A stretch of DNA of 64,000 nt from Bacteroidota bacterium (GTDB lineage: Bacteria > Bacteroidota > Bacteroidia > Chitinophagales > Chitinophagaceae), in assembly GCA_023428755.1 (NCBI GenBank), contig JAEYWX010000019.1, positions 26,539-90,538 of the forward strand. Reading direction: 5' to 3'. Each line of letters opens with the position of its first letter. Position 1 is the first letter of the stretch. The notes under the pieces are model-generated. The model had not been told where the DNA came from. It did not search any database and saw only the letters and a program-made list of their open reading frames with translations. Both the position numbers and the translations under genes were made by a program. This document shows, one piece after another, positions 18,447 through 26,756 of this stretch.

Positions 18447-19542
18447 ATGACAATCGAAAAATTAAACGATATAAGGGAACGCATTCTTGTCCTGAGGAGG
18501 TTTCTTTGACGTCGAGAACCGACTATATAAAATCGCAGAAGACAAACAACTCTCTCTAAGTCCCGGTTTCTGGGACGATAATAAGCGGGCTACTGAAATT
18601 CTAAAGGAGATCAGGAACAATGAGTATTGGGTAAAACTCTACGAGGATACCAATACAGCCGTAGAAGACTTTGCTGTACTCTTCGAATTCTGGAAAGGCG
18701 GCGACGCTACGGAAGAAGAAACAAAAGAAGCATACGATAAAGCCATCAACGCCATTGAAGATGCTGAGTTTAAAAGCACACTGAATCAGCCCGAAGACGA
18801 ATTGCCTGCAGTTTTACAGATCAACTCCGGTGCCGGTGGAACCGAAAGCCAGGACTGGGCCGAAATGCTGGCACGTATGTACCGCATGTATGGCGAAAAG
18901 CAAGGCTGGAAAGTAACGGAAATGGATTGGCAGGAAGGCGATGGTGCCGGTATTAAAACCTGTACCTACCAGTTTGATGGTCCGTTTGCATACGGTTTTC
19001 TGAAAGCAGAAAGTGGTGTGCATCGGTTGGTGCGTATTTCACCTTTTGATAGTAATGCAAGAAGGCATACTTCCTTTGTAAGCGTGTATGTGTATCCGTT
19101 AGTGGATGATACCATTACCATTGAGATCAACCCGGCAGACGTGAAAATGGAAACATCACGAAGCGGTGGTGCGGGTGGACAGAACGTAAACAAAGTAGAA
19201 ACGAAAGTACAGTTAACGCATATTCCTACAGGTATCGTAGTCGTTTGTCAGCAAGACAGAAGTCAGCTTGGTAACCGTGAGTTAGCAATGCAAATGCTGA
19301 AAAGCCGTTTGTATGAAATGGAACTGCAGAAACGCAACGAGCTGAAAGATGCAACCAACGCCAAGAAAAAGAAGATCGAGTGGGGCAGCCAGATCCGCAG
19401 TTACGTATTTCATCCGTACAAAATGATCAAAGATCATCGTACCGATTATGAAGTGGGCAACGTCGGTCCTGTAATGGATGGTGAATTGGATGGTTTCATC
19501 AAAGCCTACCTGATGAGCGAAAAAGAAGCTGAAGCAAAATAA
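18447..19542 (+). CDS. prfB: Peptide chain release factor 2, with programmed +1 frameshift
   Basis: RF2 recognises UGA and UAA stop codons and releases the peptide. The ATG at 18447 opens a 20-codon frame that ends at TGA 18507-18509; after a +1 slip at CTT-TGA-C the frame continues from GAC at 18508 to 19542, 364 residues in all, the normal size. The slip site AGGAGG-TTT-CTT-TGA-C keeps the internal Shine-Dalgarno (18495-18500) at the classical distance. The product shows the RF2 SPF motif (ISPFDSNARRHTSF) and the GGQ motif (SGGAGGQNVNK). RF2 levels should therefore regulate their own synthesis. Confidence 0.97.
18495..18510 (+). promoter_or_regulatory. Programmed +1 frameshift signal of prfB
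   Basis: AGGAGG (18495-18500), TTT, CTT (18504-18506), TGA (18507-18509), C. This is the conserved RF2 autoregulatory site: slow decoding of UGA plus the upstream Shine-Dalgarno pairing pushes the ribosome from CUU to UUU and on to GAC. Confidence 0.95.
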
Positions 19543-19543
19543 G

Positions 19544-19640
19544 AAATTTGAAAATTTGACAATGAAGCAATTTGAAAATGTAATCTGATCTGCTTCTGCA
19601 ATTTTCAAATTTTCAAATTCATAAATTTTCAAATTATCTA
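19544..19640. repeat. Inverted AATTTGAAAA repeat cluster between prfB and pruA
   Basis: The left half carries AAATTTGAAAATTTG and AATTTGAAAATG; the right half carries their complement CAATTTTCAAATTTTCAAATT and again AATTTTCAAATT. The whole gap can fold back on itself. It fills almost all the space between the two genes and may act as a weak bidirectional terminator. Confidence 0.6.
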
Positions 19641-19642
19641 TT

Positions 19643-21274
19643 ATGAACTTAGGTTATTTCAACTATCCGCTGCCGGTAAATGAGCCAGTATTAAACTATG
19701 CTCCCGGTTCCGCAGAAAAGAAACGCTTAAAAGAAGTATTAGCTGAATTAAAAAGTACGGAGATCGATGTACCCATGTACATCGGTAACAAAGAAGTACG
19801 TACCAATAAAAAACATGCCATGCGTCCCCCGCATGAACACAAGCATGTACTCGGTTATTTTCACGAAGGCGAAGAGAAGCATGTGCAAATGGCCATTGAT
19901 GCTGCGTTAGCAGCAAAAGAAAGCTGGGCCAACATGAGTTGGGAAAGCCGTGCAAATATTTTTCTCCGTGCTGCTGATCTTATTGCTACCAAGTATCGTC
20001 CGTACATGAATGGTACAACCATGCTGGGCCAAAGTAAGAATGTGTACCAGGCAGAGATCGACAGCGCCTGTGAGATCATCGACTTCCTCCGGTTCAATGT
20101 TCATTTCTTAAGTGATATCTATCGTCAGCAACCCATTAGTGGTGCAGGTATGCATAACCGTATGGAATACCGTCCGCTCGAAGGATTTGTATTGGCGGTA
20201 ACGCCATTCAACTTTACAGCCATTGCAGGGAACCTTCCAACAAGTGCAGCGATGTGCGGAAATGTGGTGGTGTGGAAACCTGCGAACACTGAAGTGTACA
20301 GTGCACAAATGATCATGCGTGTGTTGAAAGAAGCGGGCTTACCCGATGGTGTTATCAATTTGATTTATGTAAGCGGACCAACCGTTGGCCAGGTATGCTT
20401 CAATCATAAAGATTTTGCGGGTGTGCATTTCACCGGTTCAACAGGTGTATTCAACAACATGTGGGAAACCATTGGAAAGAACATGGGCATGTATCGCAGC
20501 TATCCACGCATTGTGGGTGAAACAGGTGGTAAAGATTTTGTACTGGCACACAAAAGTGCAGATCCGGATGTAGTGGTAACAGCGTTGTTACGTGGTGCAT
20601 TTGAATACCAGGGACAAAAATGTTCGGCCGCATCCAGAGCATATATTCCGAGCAACATAGCAGAAGAAGTAAAGAAGAAATTGATTGCCGGTGTAAAGAG
20701 TTTCAAAATGGGAACGGTGGAAAATTTCTCCAACTTTATCAATGCTGTGATCGATGAAAAAAGTTTTGATAACATCAAACGTTACATCGATAACGCAAAG
20801 AAAGATGAGAAAGCAGAAATTTGGGTAGGAGGTAAATGCGATAAGAAAGAGGGATACTTTGTACAGCCAACGATCATTGAAGCAAAGAATCCGAAATACG
20901 TTACGATGTGCGAAGAGATCTTTGGACCGGTGTTGACCGTTTACATTTATCCTGCCAACAGTTTTGAACGTGCATTGGAACTGGTTGATACAACATCACC
21001 GTATGCATTAACAGGTGCTGTGATTGCGCAAGACCGGGATGCAGTAGAACTGGCAACCGCAAAACTCCGCAACTGTGCAGGTAATTTTTATATCAACGAT
21101 AAACCAACAGGAGCTGTAGTTGGTCAGCAACCATTTGGTGGTGCACGTGCAAGCGGTACCAACGATAAAGCTGGAAGTATTTTGAATTTATACCGTTGGT
21201 TAAGTGCAAGAACAATCAAAGAAACATTTAACCCGCCAACAGATTACCGGTATCCGTTTTTGGGTGAAGAATAA
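19643..21274 (+). CDS. pruA: L-glutamate gamma-semialdehyde dehydrogenase (P5C dehydrogenase)
   Basis: Second step of proline degradation: oxidises glutamate semialdehyde to glutamate with NAD. The 543-residue aldehyde dehydrogenase has VTPFNFTAIAGNLPTSAAM, VHFTGSTGVFNNMW, the catalytic Glu in VGETGGKDFV and the catalytic Cys in YQGQKCSAASR. The length and N-terminus (FNYPLPVNEPVLNYAPGS) match the single-domain pruA of Bacteroidota. No putA/proline dehydrogenase gene is adjacent. A hairpin terminator follows. Confidence 0.94.
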   Translation: MNLGYFNYPLPVNEPVLNYAPGSAEKKRLKEVLAELKSTEIDVPMYIGNKEVRTNKKHAMRPPHEHKHVLGYFHEGEEKHVQMAIDAALAAKESWANMSWESRANIFLRAADLIATKYRPYMNGTTMLGQSKNVYQAEIDSACEIIDFLRFNVHFLSDIYRQQPISGAGMHNRMEYRPLEGFVLAVTPFNFTAIAGNLPTSAAMCGNVVVWKPANTEVYSAQMIMRVLKEAGLPDGVINLIYVSGPTVGQVCFNHKDFAGVHFTGSTGVFNNMWETIGKNMGMYRSYPRIVGETGGKDFVLAHKSADPDVVVTALLRGAFEYQGQKCSAASRAYIPSNIAEEVKKKLIAGVKSFKMGTVENFSNFINAVIDEKSFDNIKRYIDNAKKDEKAEIWVGGKCDKKEGYFVQPTIIEAKNPKYVTMCEEIFGPVLTVYIYPANSFERALELVDTTSPYALTGAVIAQDRDAVELATAKLRNCAGNFYINDKPTGAVVGQQPFGGARASGTNDKAGSILNLYRWLSARTIKETFNPPTDYRYPFLGEE

Positions 21275-21300
21275 ATCATCTATACAGTATAAGAAACACA

Positions 21301-21324
21301 GCCACCAGCAATGGTGGCTTTTTT
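21301..21324 (+). terminator. Intrinsic terminator of pruA
   Basis: GCCACCA (21301-21307), loop GCAA, TGGTGGC (21312-21318), then six T. Confidence 0.9.
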
Positions 21325-21562
21325 ATGCACCTGTTTTGTTACTTACTATCAGTTTGTTAGAACAGGTACACGCTCTTTTTTTTCTTTTTCAGATTTGTTT
21401 TGGCACGGTTTTTTAGAAACCCTAAGCATCTCCGTGCACGGGATACGTAAGCTGAAATCAGTTACAATGGAATACGTTGCTGAGCAATGGATATTTGGTG
21501 TACAAGCCAACGAAATTGATTCAGTTGTATTTCATACATCGATCACACAAAAAACTATTCAG

Positions 21563-22135
21563 ATGAAAGCATTATTTATTGCAGGAGCATTGTTATTGGC
21601 AGGAGTTGCACATGCGCAACATAAGCACGACGTTCATTTTGGTTTAAAAGGCGGGGTAAACATTACAAATCTTGCCAGTTCGCCTGATGTTAATTACAAA
21701 ACAAAAGCCGGATTTCATGCCGGTGGATTAGCACATATTCACTTGAATAAATCGTGGGCATTACAACCGGAGATCATGTATTCCGGACAAGGAGCCCAAT
21801 TAAACAATGCAAAAGTAAACCTGGGTTATGTAAATGTGCCTGTACAATTGCAGTATATGTTTGACAAGGGATTTCGTATTCAAACCGGACCGCAGTTGGG
21901 AATTATGGCAACTGCAAATACAAAACAGGGTGATACAAAAACAGATGTGAAAAACGGATTTAAAACAGCAGAGCTTGGTTGGACGATCGGTGCCAGTTAT
22001 GTAGGCGAATCAGGACTTGGAATTGATGGAAGATACAATCATGGTATTACACGCATTAACGATGGTGGAGGAACCGATCTGTATAACAGAGGGTTCCAGG
22101 TGGGTTTATTTTATGTCTTCGGGCATAAATATTAA
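21563..22135 (+). CDS. Outer-membrane beta-barrel protein (PorT-like domain)
   Basis: A 190-residue protein with signal peptide MKALFIAGALLLAGVAHAQ and the outer-membrane barrel pattern common in Bacteroidota: FGLKGGVNITNL, GFHAGGLAHIHLNKSWALQPEIMYSGQGA, LGYVNVPVQLQYMFDKGFRIQTGPQLG, and a C-terminal aromatic end. The role is unknown. The start at 21563 gives a clean signal peptide; the longer frame upstream has none. A good terminator follows. Confidence 0.85.
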   Translation: MKALFIAGALLLAGVAHAQHKHDVHFGLKGGVNITNLASSPDVNYKTKAGFHAGGLAHIHLNKSWALQPEIMYSGQGAQLNNAKVNLGYVNVPVQLQYMFDKGFRIQTGPQLGIMATANTKQGDTKTDVKNGFKTAELGWTIGASYVGESGLGIDGRYNHGITRINDGGGTDLYNRGFQVGLFYVFGHKY

Positions 22136-22153
22136 GTCGACCCATGAAGAACG

Positions 22154-22191
22154 ATAAGCTGTGTGCACTTGTGCATGCAGCTTATTTTTTT
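22154..22191 (+). terminator. Intrinsic terminator after the beta-barrel gene
   Basis: ATAAGCTG (22154-22161) pairs with CAGCTTAT (22178-22185) around a GC-containing loop and runs into a T tract. Confidence 0.85.
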
Positions 22192-22287
22192 ATTGAAGAT
22201 GATGAAGTCACCGCTCATTTCAGCTTGCAGTAAAACCATTTGAAACATTTTACGACGAAGTGTTTATTTTTATCAAAATTTAGAGCA

Positions 22288-22797
22288 GTGAAGACCATCT
22301 TATCAAACGAACAGTTACAACTTACCATACAACGCTTAAGTCATCAGTTGATCGAAAACCATTATCCGTTCACCAATTCGGTGATCGTGGGTTTGCAGCC
22401 AAGAGGAATTTTCCTGGCCGATCGTATTGTGGCAGCGATCCGTGAACAATATCCCTCCATTCAACTGCCCTACGGCAAGCTAGATATTACGTTTTACCGT
22501 GATGATGCACACAAAGAATTGCATATTGCCAATCAAACCACCATCGACTTCGATATTGAAAATAAAAATGTGATCCTCATTGATGATGTGCTCTACACCG
22601 GCCGCACCATCCGTGCAGCCATGGATGCATTGGTTGATTTTGGCCGCCCTGCAAAAGTAGAATTGCTGGTACTCGTCGATCGCCGCTTCAACCGCCAGCT
22701 TCCCATCCAGCCCGACTATACAGGGAAAGCTATTGATTCTATTCTCAGCCAAAAGGTGACTGTGGACTGGGAAAAACCGGAGGTCGTGCTATTGTAA
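22288..22797 (+). CDS. pyrR: PyrR-type pyrimidine regulator / uracil phosphoribosyltransferase
   Basis: A 169-residue type I phosphoribosyltransferase. The PRPP loop is VILIDDVLYTGRTIRAAMDAL, and IVGLQPRGIFLADRIV and LVDRRFNRQLPIQPDYTGK fit PyrR. It starts with GTG at 22288 (VKTILSNEQLQ), which matches relatives; an in-frame ATG 48 nt earlier is possible. PyrR is an RNA-binding attenuator in Firmicutes; whether it regulates or only salvages uracil here is unknown. In related genomes pyrB normally follows directly; here a four-helix-bundle gene and repeats lie between. Confidence 0.88.
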   Translation: MKTILSNEQLQLTIQRLSHQLIENHYPFTNSVIVGLQPRGIFLADRIVAAIREQYPSIQLPYGKLDITFYRDDAHKELHIANQTTIDFDIENKNVILIDDVLYTGRTIRAAMDALVDFGRPAKVELLVLVDRRFNRQLPIQPDYTGKAIDSILSQKVTVDWEKPEVVLL

Positions 22798-22831
22798 GGC
22801 ACAAGGCACAGGGAGCAAGGCACAAGGAAGG
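22797..22831 (+). repeat. CAAGGCACAAGG repeat array, left of the four-helix-bundle gene
   Basis: Starting at the pyrR stop codon, the sequence is a run of degenerate AAGGCACA / CAAGG units (AAGGCACAAGGCACAGGG, then AGCAAGGCACAAGGAAG). The complementary array lies on the far side of the next gene. Confidence 0.8.
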
Positions 22832-22874
22832 TTCGGCCTGTAAAACAAATTGAAACACTATAAAAAAGAAACCT

Positions 22875-23222
22875 ATGTCACTCGAATTAGAAGTACGCTT
22901 TTATAAGTTTGCAGAAAGAAGCCGTGATTTCTGTCTCTCTGTTAAGTGGGATATTATCAACACCGAATATATCAAACAACTCATCCGATCCAGTGGATCC
23001 GTATCTGCCAATTACATCGAAGCATCTGATGATTTGGGAAAGGCAGATGAAAAGATGAAACTCAAAACATCACGAAGGGAAGCAAAAGAATCGATTCAAT
23101 GGTTCAATCTTATGCTTTTGTATGGGAATACGGACTTGGAAAAAGAACGGATATGGCTGGTTGACGAAGCAGAGCAAATCCGCAAAATTCTATCCGCTAT
23201 TATCAATAAGCTCGGAGGTTGA
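22875..23222 (+). CDS. Four-helix-bundle protein (23S rRNA intervening-sequence protein family)
   Basis: A 115-residue helical protein of the S23/IVS-protein family: YKFAERSRDFCLSVKWD, KQLIRSSGSVSANYIEASDDLGKADEKMKLKTSRREAKESIQWFNLML. Members were first found in intervening sequences of 23S rRNA genes and also occur as free genes of unknown function. It sits between inverted CAAGG arrays, inside what should be a pyrR-pyrB operon, which suggests it arrived with the repeats. Confidence 0.88.
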   Translation: MSLELEVRFYKFAERSRDFCLSVKWDIINTEYIKQLIRSSGSVSANYIEASDDLGKADEKMKLKTSRREAKESIQWFNLMLLYGNTDLEKERIWLVDEAEQIRKILSAIINKLGG

Positions 23223-23226
23223 CGCT

Positions 23227-23320
23227 TATACCTTGTCCCTTGATTCTTGAAACTTGTCTCTTGTACCTTGCACCTTGTTTCTTTCTTGCGCCTTTCACCT
23301 TGTCCCTTGTTCCTTTTCCT
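23227..23320 (-). repeat. CCTTG repeat array, right of the four-helix-bundle gene
   Basis: Units such as ACCTTGTCCCTTG, ACTTGTCTCTTGTACCTTG, CACCTTG and CACCTTGTCCCTTG follow one another. This is the reverse complement of the array at 22797-22831, so the two arrays form a long imperfect inverted repeat around the gene. The array also supplies the -33 TTG of the pyrB promoter. Confidence 0.8.
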
Positions 23321-23337
23321 CTTTTCCCTTAGCTTTG
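23307..23337 (+). promoter_or_regulatory. Promoter of pyrB (-33 TTG, -7 TAGCTTTG)
   Basis: TTG 23307-23309 and TAGCTTTG 23330-23337 are 20 nt apart, a good Bacteroidota match, ending 7 nt before the ATG. The -33 element is part of the CCTTG array, so the inserted repeat has supplied a promoter half. Confidence 0.55.
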
Positions 23338-23344
23338 CTTTTTA

Positions 23345-24277
23345 ATGCAACTATCCACTCGACATCTGCTCGGCATTAAAGATCTAACGGCACAGGATAT
23401 TCAGCTCATCCTCGATACGGCCGCTCAATTCAAAGAAGTTTTACAACGTCCCATCAAGAAAGTGCCATCGCTGCGTGATGTAACGATTGTAAACCTGTTT
23501 TATGAGAACTCTACCCGTACACGCATCTCATTTGAGTTGGCAGAAAAAAGACTGAGTGCCGATACCATCAACTTTACCGCATCCGGATCATCAGCTGCCA
23601 AAGGCGAAACCCTGCTCGATACGGTGAACAATATCCTGAGCATGAAAGTGGACCTCGTGGTGATGCGCCACAGCGCCAGCGGTGCACCGCATTTCCTCGC
23701 CAAACATATTCCGGCGGCCATTGTAAATGCAGGCGATGGTATTAATGAACATCCCACACAGGCATTGCTTGATGCATTCTCCATAAGGGAAAAATTAGGC
23801 ACACTGGAAGGAAAAAAGATTGCGATCCTCGGCGATATCATGCATAGCCGTGTTGCACTCAGCAATATTTATCTGTTGAAGAAGATGGGAGCAGAGGTAA
23901 CCGTTGCAGGTCCGCCCACACTCATTCCCAAATACCTGCAGCAGGCATTTGGCGTAAACGTATCGTACAACATTGAAGAAACCTTGAAATGGTGCGATGT
24001 AGCCAATGTGTTGCGGATACAACTCGAACGCCAGAACCAACCCCTGTTCTCTTCGCTGCGGGAATACAACCTGGCTTATGGTATCAGCCGCAAGCTGCTC
24101 GATTCACTCAATAAAGAAATTGTGATCATGCATCCGGGGCCCATCAATCGTGGTGTGGAATTAGACAGTGATGTGGCCGACAGCAAACAATCCATTATTC
24201 TGCAACAGGTAGAAAATGGCGTTGCAGTACGTATGGCTGCGTTGTATTTACTGGCGGGTAAACGTTCTGAAAATTAA
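23345..24277 (+). CDS. pyrB: Aspartate carbamoyltransferase, catalytic subunit
   Basis: Condenses carbamoyl phosphate and aspartate, the first committed step of pyrimidine synthesis. The 310 residues show the carbamoyl-phosphate motif FYENSTRTRISFELAEKRL, the loop SAAKGETLLDTVNN, and the aspartate-side HPGPINRGVELDSDVAD. No pyrI regulatory gene follows, as usual in the phylum. It lies 7 nt upstream of the DUF486 gene. Confidence 0.96.
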   Translation: MQLSTRHLLGIKDLTAQDIQLILDTAAQFKEVLQRPIKKVPSLRDVTIVNLFYENSTRTRISFELAEKRLSADTINFTASGSSAAKGETLLDTVNNILSMKVDLVVMRHSASGAPHFLAKHIPAAIVNAGDGINEHPTQALLDAFSIREKLGTLEGKKIAILGDIMHSRVALSNIYLLKKMGAEVTVAGPPTLIPKYLQQAFGVNVSYNIEETLKWCDVANVLRIQLERQNQPLFSSLREYNLAYGISRKLLDSLNKEIVIMHPGPINRGVELDSDVADSKQSIILQQVENGVAVRMAALYLLAGKRSEN

Positions 24278-24283
24278 CCGACG

Positions 24284-24616
24284 ATGATCCGTGCAATCCT
24301 GCTGTTGCTCTTCTCGAATATTTTTATGACCATTGCCTGGTACGGACATCTTCGCCATCAAAACGTACCGCTGTGGAAAGTAGTTCTTATCAGTTGGGGC
24401 ATTGCTTTTTTTGAATACTGTTTGATGGTACCTGCCAACCGCATCGGCTACCAAAGCGGTGTCAATGCATTTGAATTAAAAATGATTCAGGAAGTAATTA
24501 CACTGGTAGTGTTTGGCGTATTTGCAGTTGTTTACCTGAAAGAACCCTTTCACTGGAAATATGTGGTGAGTTTTCTTTTTCTGCTGGGGGCAGTTTATTT
24601 CATGTTTAAAAAATAA
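24284..24616 (+). CDS. DMT-family membrane protein (DUF486)
   Basis: A 110-residue membrane protein with four predicted helices. The block NIFMTIAWYGHL, then WGIAFFEYCLMVPANRIGYQ and FELKMIQEVITLVVFGVFAVVYLKEPFHWKYVVSFLFLL, matches DUF486 of the drug/metabolite transporter superfamily. Transport substrate is unknown. It is 6 nt after pyrB and likely co-transcribed. Confidence 0.85.
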   Translation: MIRAILLLLFSNIFMTIAWYGHLRHQNVPLWKVVLISWGIAFFEYCLMVPANRIGYQSGVNAFELKMIQEVITLVVFGVFAVVYLKEPFHWKYVVSFLFLLGAVYFMFKK

Positions 24617-24626
24617 ACAGCGATCA

Positions 24627-25037
24627 TCAGGTTTTCAGTTCATCAAATCCTTCCTCGTATTCATCAACCAGGTCTTCATCCGAATCATTTTTGCTGAACT
24701 GGTTTACGTCTTTCAATGTAAACATATCCATGCCGGTGGTTTGTGTCCACACTCCCTGTTCCATCCGCAACACCTGCACCGGTAAACCAAACCTGCGTTG
24801 AAATTCAAACTCCAGGTCAGTTACTTTTTCAGTAGGCTGAATATCGATGACGCCATCAATGTGAATGTCTTTGATGTCTTTTAATCGTTTGTCGTCGGGT
24901 AATACATCCCATTCGCTCGATGCTTCATAAATGAGATGAGGCTTTGAATAAAATTCAAGCTTTAAATAAGGATAGAAATCAGAAAAAACAGTTTTGATTT
25001 CCTTCAAAGTAATATGATCGTGTAACTGGATATGCAT
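24627..25037 (-). CDS. Conserved hypothetical protein
   Basis: A 136-residue soluble protein with an acidic C-terminus (SKNDSDEDLVDEYEEGFDELKT). The body (HIQLHDHITLKEIKTVFSDFYPYLKLEFY, then FEFQRRFGLPVQVLRME) looks like a small alpha/beta domain; no family is recognised. The start MHIQLHD at 25037 is preferred over an upstream ATG. It converges on the DUF486 gene. Confidence 0.65.
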   Translation of the reverse strand: MHIQLHDHITLKEIKTVFSDFYPYLKLEFYSKPHLIYEASSEWDVLPDDKRLKDIKDIHIDGVIDIQPTEKVTDLEFEFQRRFGLPVQVLRMEQGVWTQTTGMDMFTLKDVNQFSKNDSDEDLVDEYEEGFDELKT

Positions 25038-25140
25038 GGCTTTTATTTTGAACGAAAGGTAGAAGTGTCTTTCGCAAAACCCTATGCCTGTCATCAAAAG
25101 AAGCGGTGATTGTTGTCAGATTTTTTTGGGGAGGTTCTTG

Positions 25141-25252
25141 TCATCCCGACGATAGGAGGGATCTGCTGAAGTATTTTGTCATTCCGAGGTACGAGGAATC
25201 TGATCAGCCATTGTACAAGTGCCCAACAGATCCCTCGTGCCTCGGGATGACA
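25141..25252. repeat. Palindromic element (TCATCCCGA family), left copy
   Basis: Outer arms TCATCCCGA-n-AGGGATCTG and CAGATCCCTC-n-CTCGGGATGA are inverted; between them lies a third related stretch, GTCATTCCGAGG-n-GAGGAATCTG. The same 111-bp layout recurs in the same orientation at 25631-25741, with the GIY-YIG gene between. Confidence 0.85.
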
Positions 25253-25265
25253 GTGCTATTTGGGT

Positions 25266-25580
25266 TTATTCTATCTCATCATTCAAAAATCTCCATTCAG
25301 GATTAAACGCATTGATCAGCTCTTCTTTTTTACTTCTTCGCCAACCCTTGATTTCTTTTTCCCGTTCAATCGCATGTTCAACCTGTCCGAATCGTTCAAA
25401 GTAAATAAGGAAATGAGCATTGTATTTTCCTGCGAAGCTGGAATGAGTAAAGGGCGCTGCGTTTTCTTTGTGTTGAAGAAGTCTTGTGTAAAGGTCATTG
25501 GTTACACCAACGTACAGAACAGTCTTGTTTTGATTGGTAGTGATGTACACAAAATAGTTGTGTGTTCCGATAGGTTTCAT
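25266..25580 (-). CDS. GIY-YIG nuclease-fold protein
   Basis: A 104-residue single-domain GIY-YIG protein (COG2827-like). The GIY and YIG elements are FVYITTN and VLYVGVT, followed by the Arg of TRLLQHK, the metal Glu in the helix AIEREKEIKGWRRSKKEELI, and INAFNPEW at the end. All catalytic elements look intact. The start MKPIGTHNY at 25580 is chosen over an upstream ATG nearer the repeat. It is bracketed by direct copies of a palindrome: 13 nt from one and 50 nt from the other. A second, related gene lies at 63407-63706 beside another palindrome family. Confidence 0.88.
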   Translation of the reverse strand: MKPIGTHNYFVYITTNQNKTVLYVGVTNDLYTRLLQHKENAAPFTHSSFAGKYNAHFLIYFERFGQVEHAIEREKEIKGWRRSKKEELINAFNPEWRFLNDEIE

Positions 25581-25630
25581 GAAGTTGCGTTTTCTCCAGT
25601 TGAAAATAATACAAAAGATGATTTTTTTTG

Positions 25631-25741
25631 TCATCCCGAGGTACGAGGGATCTGCCGAGGTCTTTTGTCATTCCGACGCAGGAGGAATCTGCTCAACTAT
25701 AGTACTACAGCCCAACAGATCCCTCCTTCGTCGGGATGACA
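25631..25741. repeat. Palindromic element (TCATCCCGA family), right copy
   Basis: Same design and orientation as 25141-25252: TCATCCCGAGG-n-GAGGGATCTG, GTCATTCCGA-n-GAGGAATCTG, then CAGATCCCTC-n-TCGGGATGACA. Confidence 0.85.
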
Positions 25742-25751
25742 GCTATCTTCA

Positions 25752-26744
25752 TCACCACACCAACTTCGCCACCCGTCCCTTACCACCAGCTAAGAAAACC
25801 GCTTTCCCTTTCTTTGCTTTCCGCACCACATGAAAACCTTGTGCGGAAATATTCCGCCAGTTGGTACCACCATCTTCGCTCACATCCACGCCACTAATAC
25901 CACAGGTAATCAATTTAGATTTCGATAAATATTCAACGCAGCTTCTGTAACCAAACGGTGGAGTAGCAGGTGCAAAAAACGTTTTCCCTCCATCTTTCGA
26001 CAGCACACAATTTTTTTCTGTTGATGTAGCGTTAGTAAAATCACCACCCACAATCGCAAATGTTTTTTTATCCCACACGGCTAACGAATTCGCACCCGTA
26101 GTTTCTTTTCCCTGTATGATGGGTAAATCAATTTTGTCATTCCGTAAAAACAATCTTGATCGTGTACCACCGGTGATGAACAATAATTCCTGTTTACCAA
26201 CCGTCCGCACATTGGTACCACTGCTGGCAAACATTGCTTCCCCTTTTTCAGCAGCAGGGGAAAGACTCTCAGGCATGGCCCTCCACGTATCGCCGCCATC
26301 AACCGTTACAGCAAGAAAAATTTTTCCATTGATCGGATCACCAATCACCACACCGCTTTTCTCATTAAAAAATTCCATCGCATCCAAAAACATACCCGGA
26401 CGTTTATCTTTGAAAACAATCTTCCACGATTTGCCGCCATCAATGGTTTTTAAGATCACAGCCGGTGTATCAATCCCCATGATGATCGCTGTGTTGGCAT
26501 CAAAGGCTTCAATATCCCGGAAATCTGTTTTGGTAAAACCATCTACTTTATTCCACGTAAACGTGGCACCACCATCAATCGATCGACCGATCATACCATT
26601 GGCGCCACTCACCCAAACAATATTATCATTCACCACACTCAATCCACGAATGGAAGGTGTTTTTGCACTGTCGAGGAGTTGAATGGTTTGTGCAGATACA
26701 CCACCTGCGATTACCAGGAAAAAGAAAAGAAGGGACTGTTTCAT
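25752..26744 (-). CDS. Secreted YCF48/BNR-like beta-propeller protein
   Basis: A 330-residue protein with signal peptide MKQSLLFFFLVIAGGVSAQ followed by repeated blades of the BNR/YCF48 kind: RSIDGGATFTWNKV, KTIDGGKSWKIVFKD, VTVDGGDTWRAMPES, SKDGGKTFFAPAT, SEDGGTNWRNIS. Each carries the SxDGGxTW Asp-box. Such proteins are often annotated as oxidoreductases without proof. The start at 26744 gives the signal peptide; a longer in-frame version would run back through the adjacent repeat element. Confidence 0.85.
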   Translation of the reverse strand: MKQSLLFFFLVIAGGVSAQTIQLLDSAKTPSIRGLSVVNDNIVWVSGANGMIGRSIDGGATFTWNKVDGFTKTDFRDIEAFDANTAIIMGIDTPAVILKTIDGGKSWKIVFKDKRPGMFLDAMEFFNEKSGVVIGDPINGKIFLAVTVDGGDTWRAMPESLSPAAEKGEAMFASSGTNVRTVGKQELLFITGGTRSRLFLRNDKIDLPIIQGKETTGANSLAVWDKKTFAIVGGDFTNATSTEKNCVLSKDGGKTFFAPATPPFGYRSCVEYLSKSKLITCGISGVDVSEDGGTNWRNISAQGFHVVRKAKKGKAVFLAGGKGRVAKLVW

Positions 26745-26756
26745 ATGTTCAAATGT

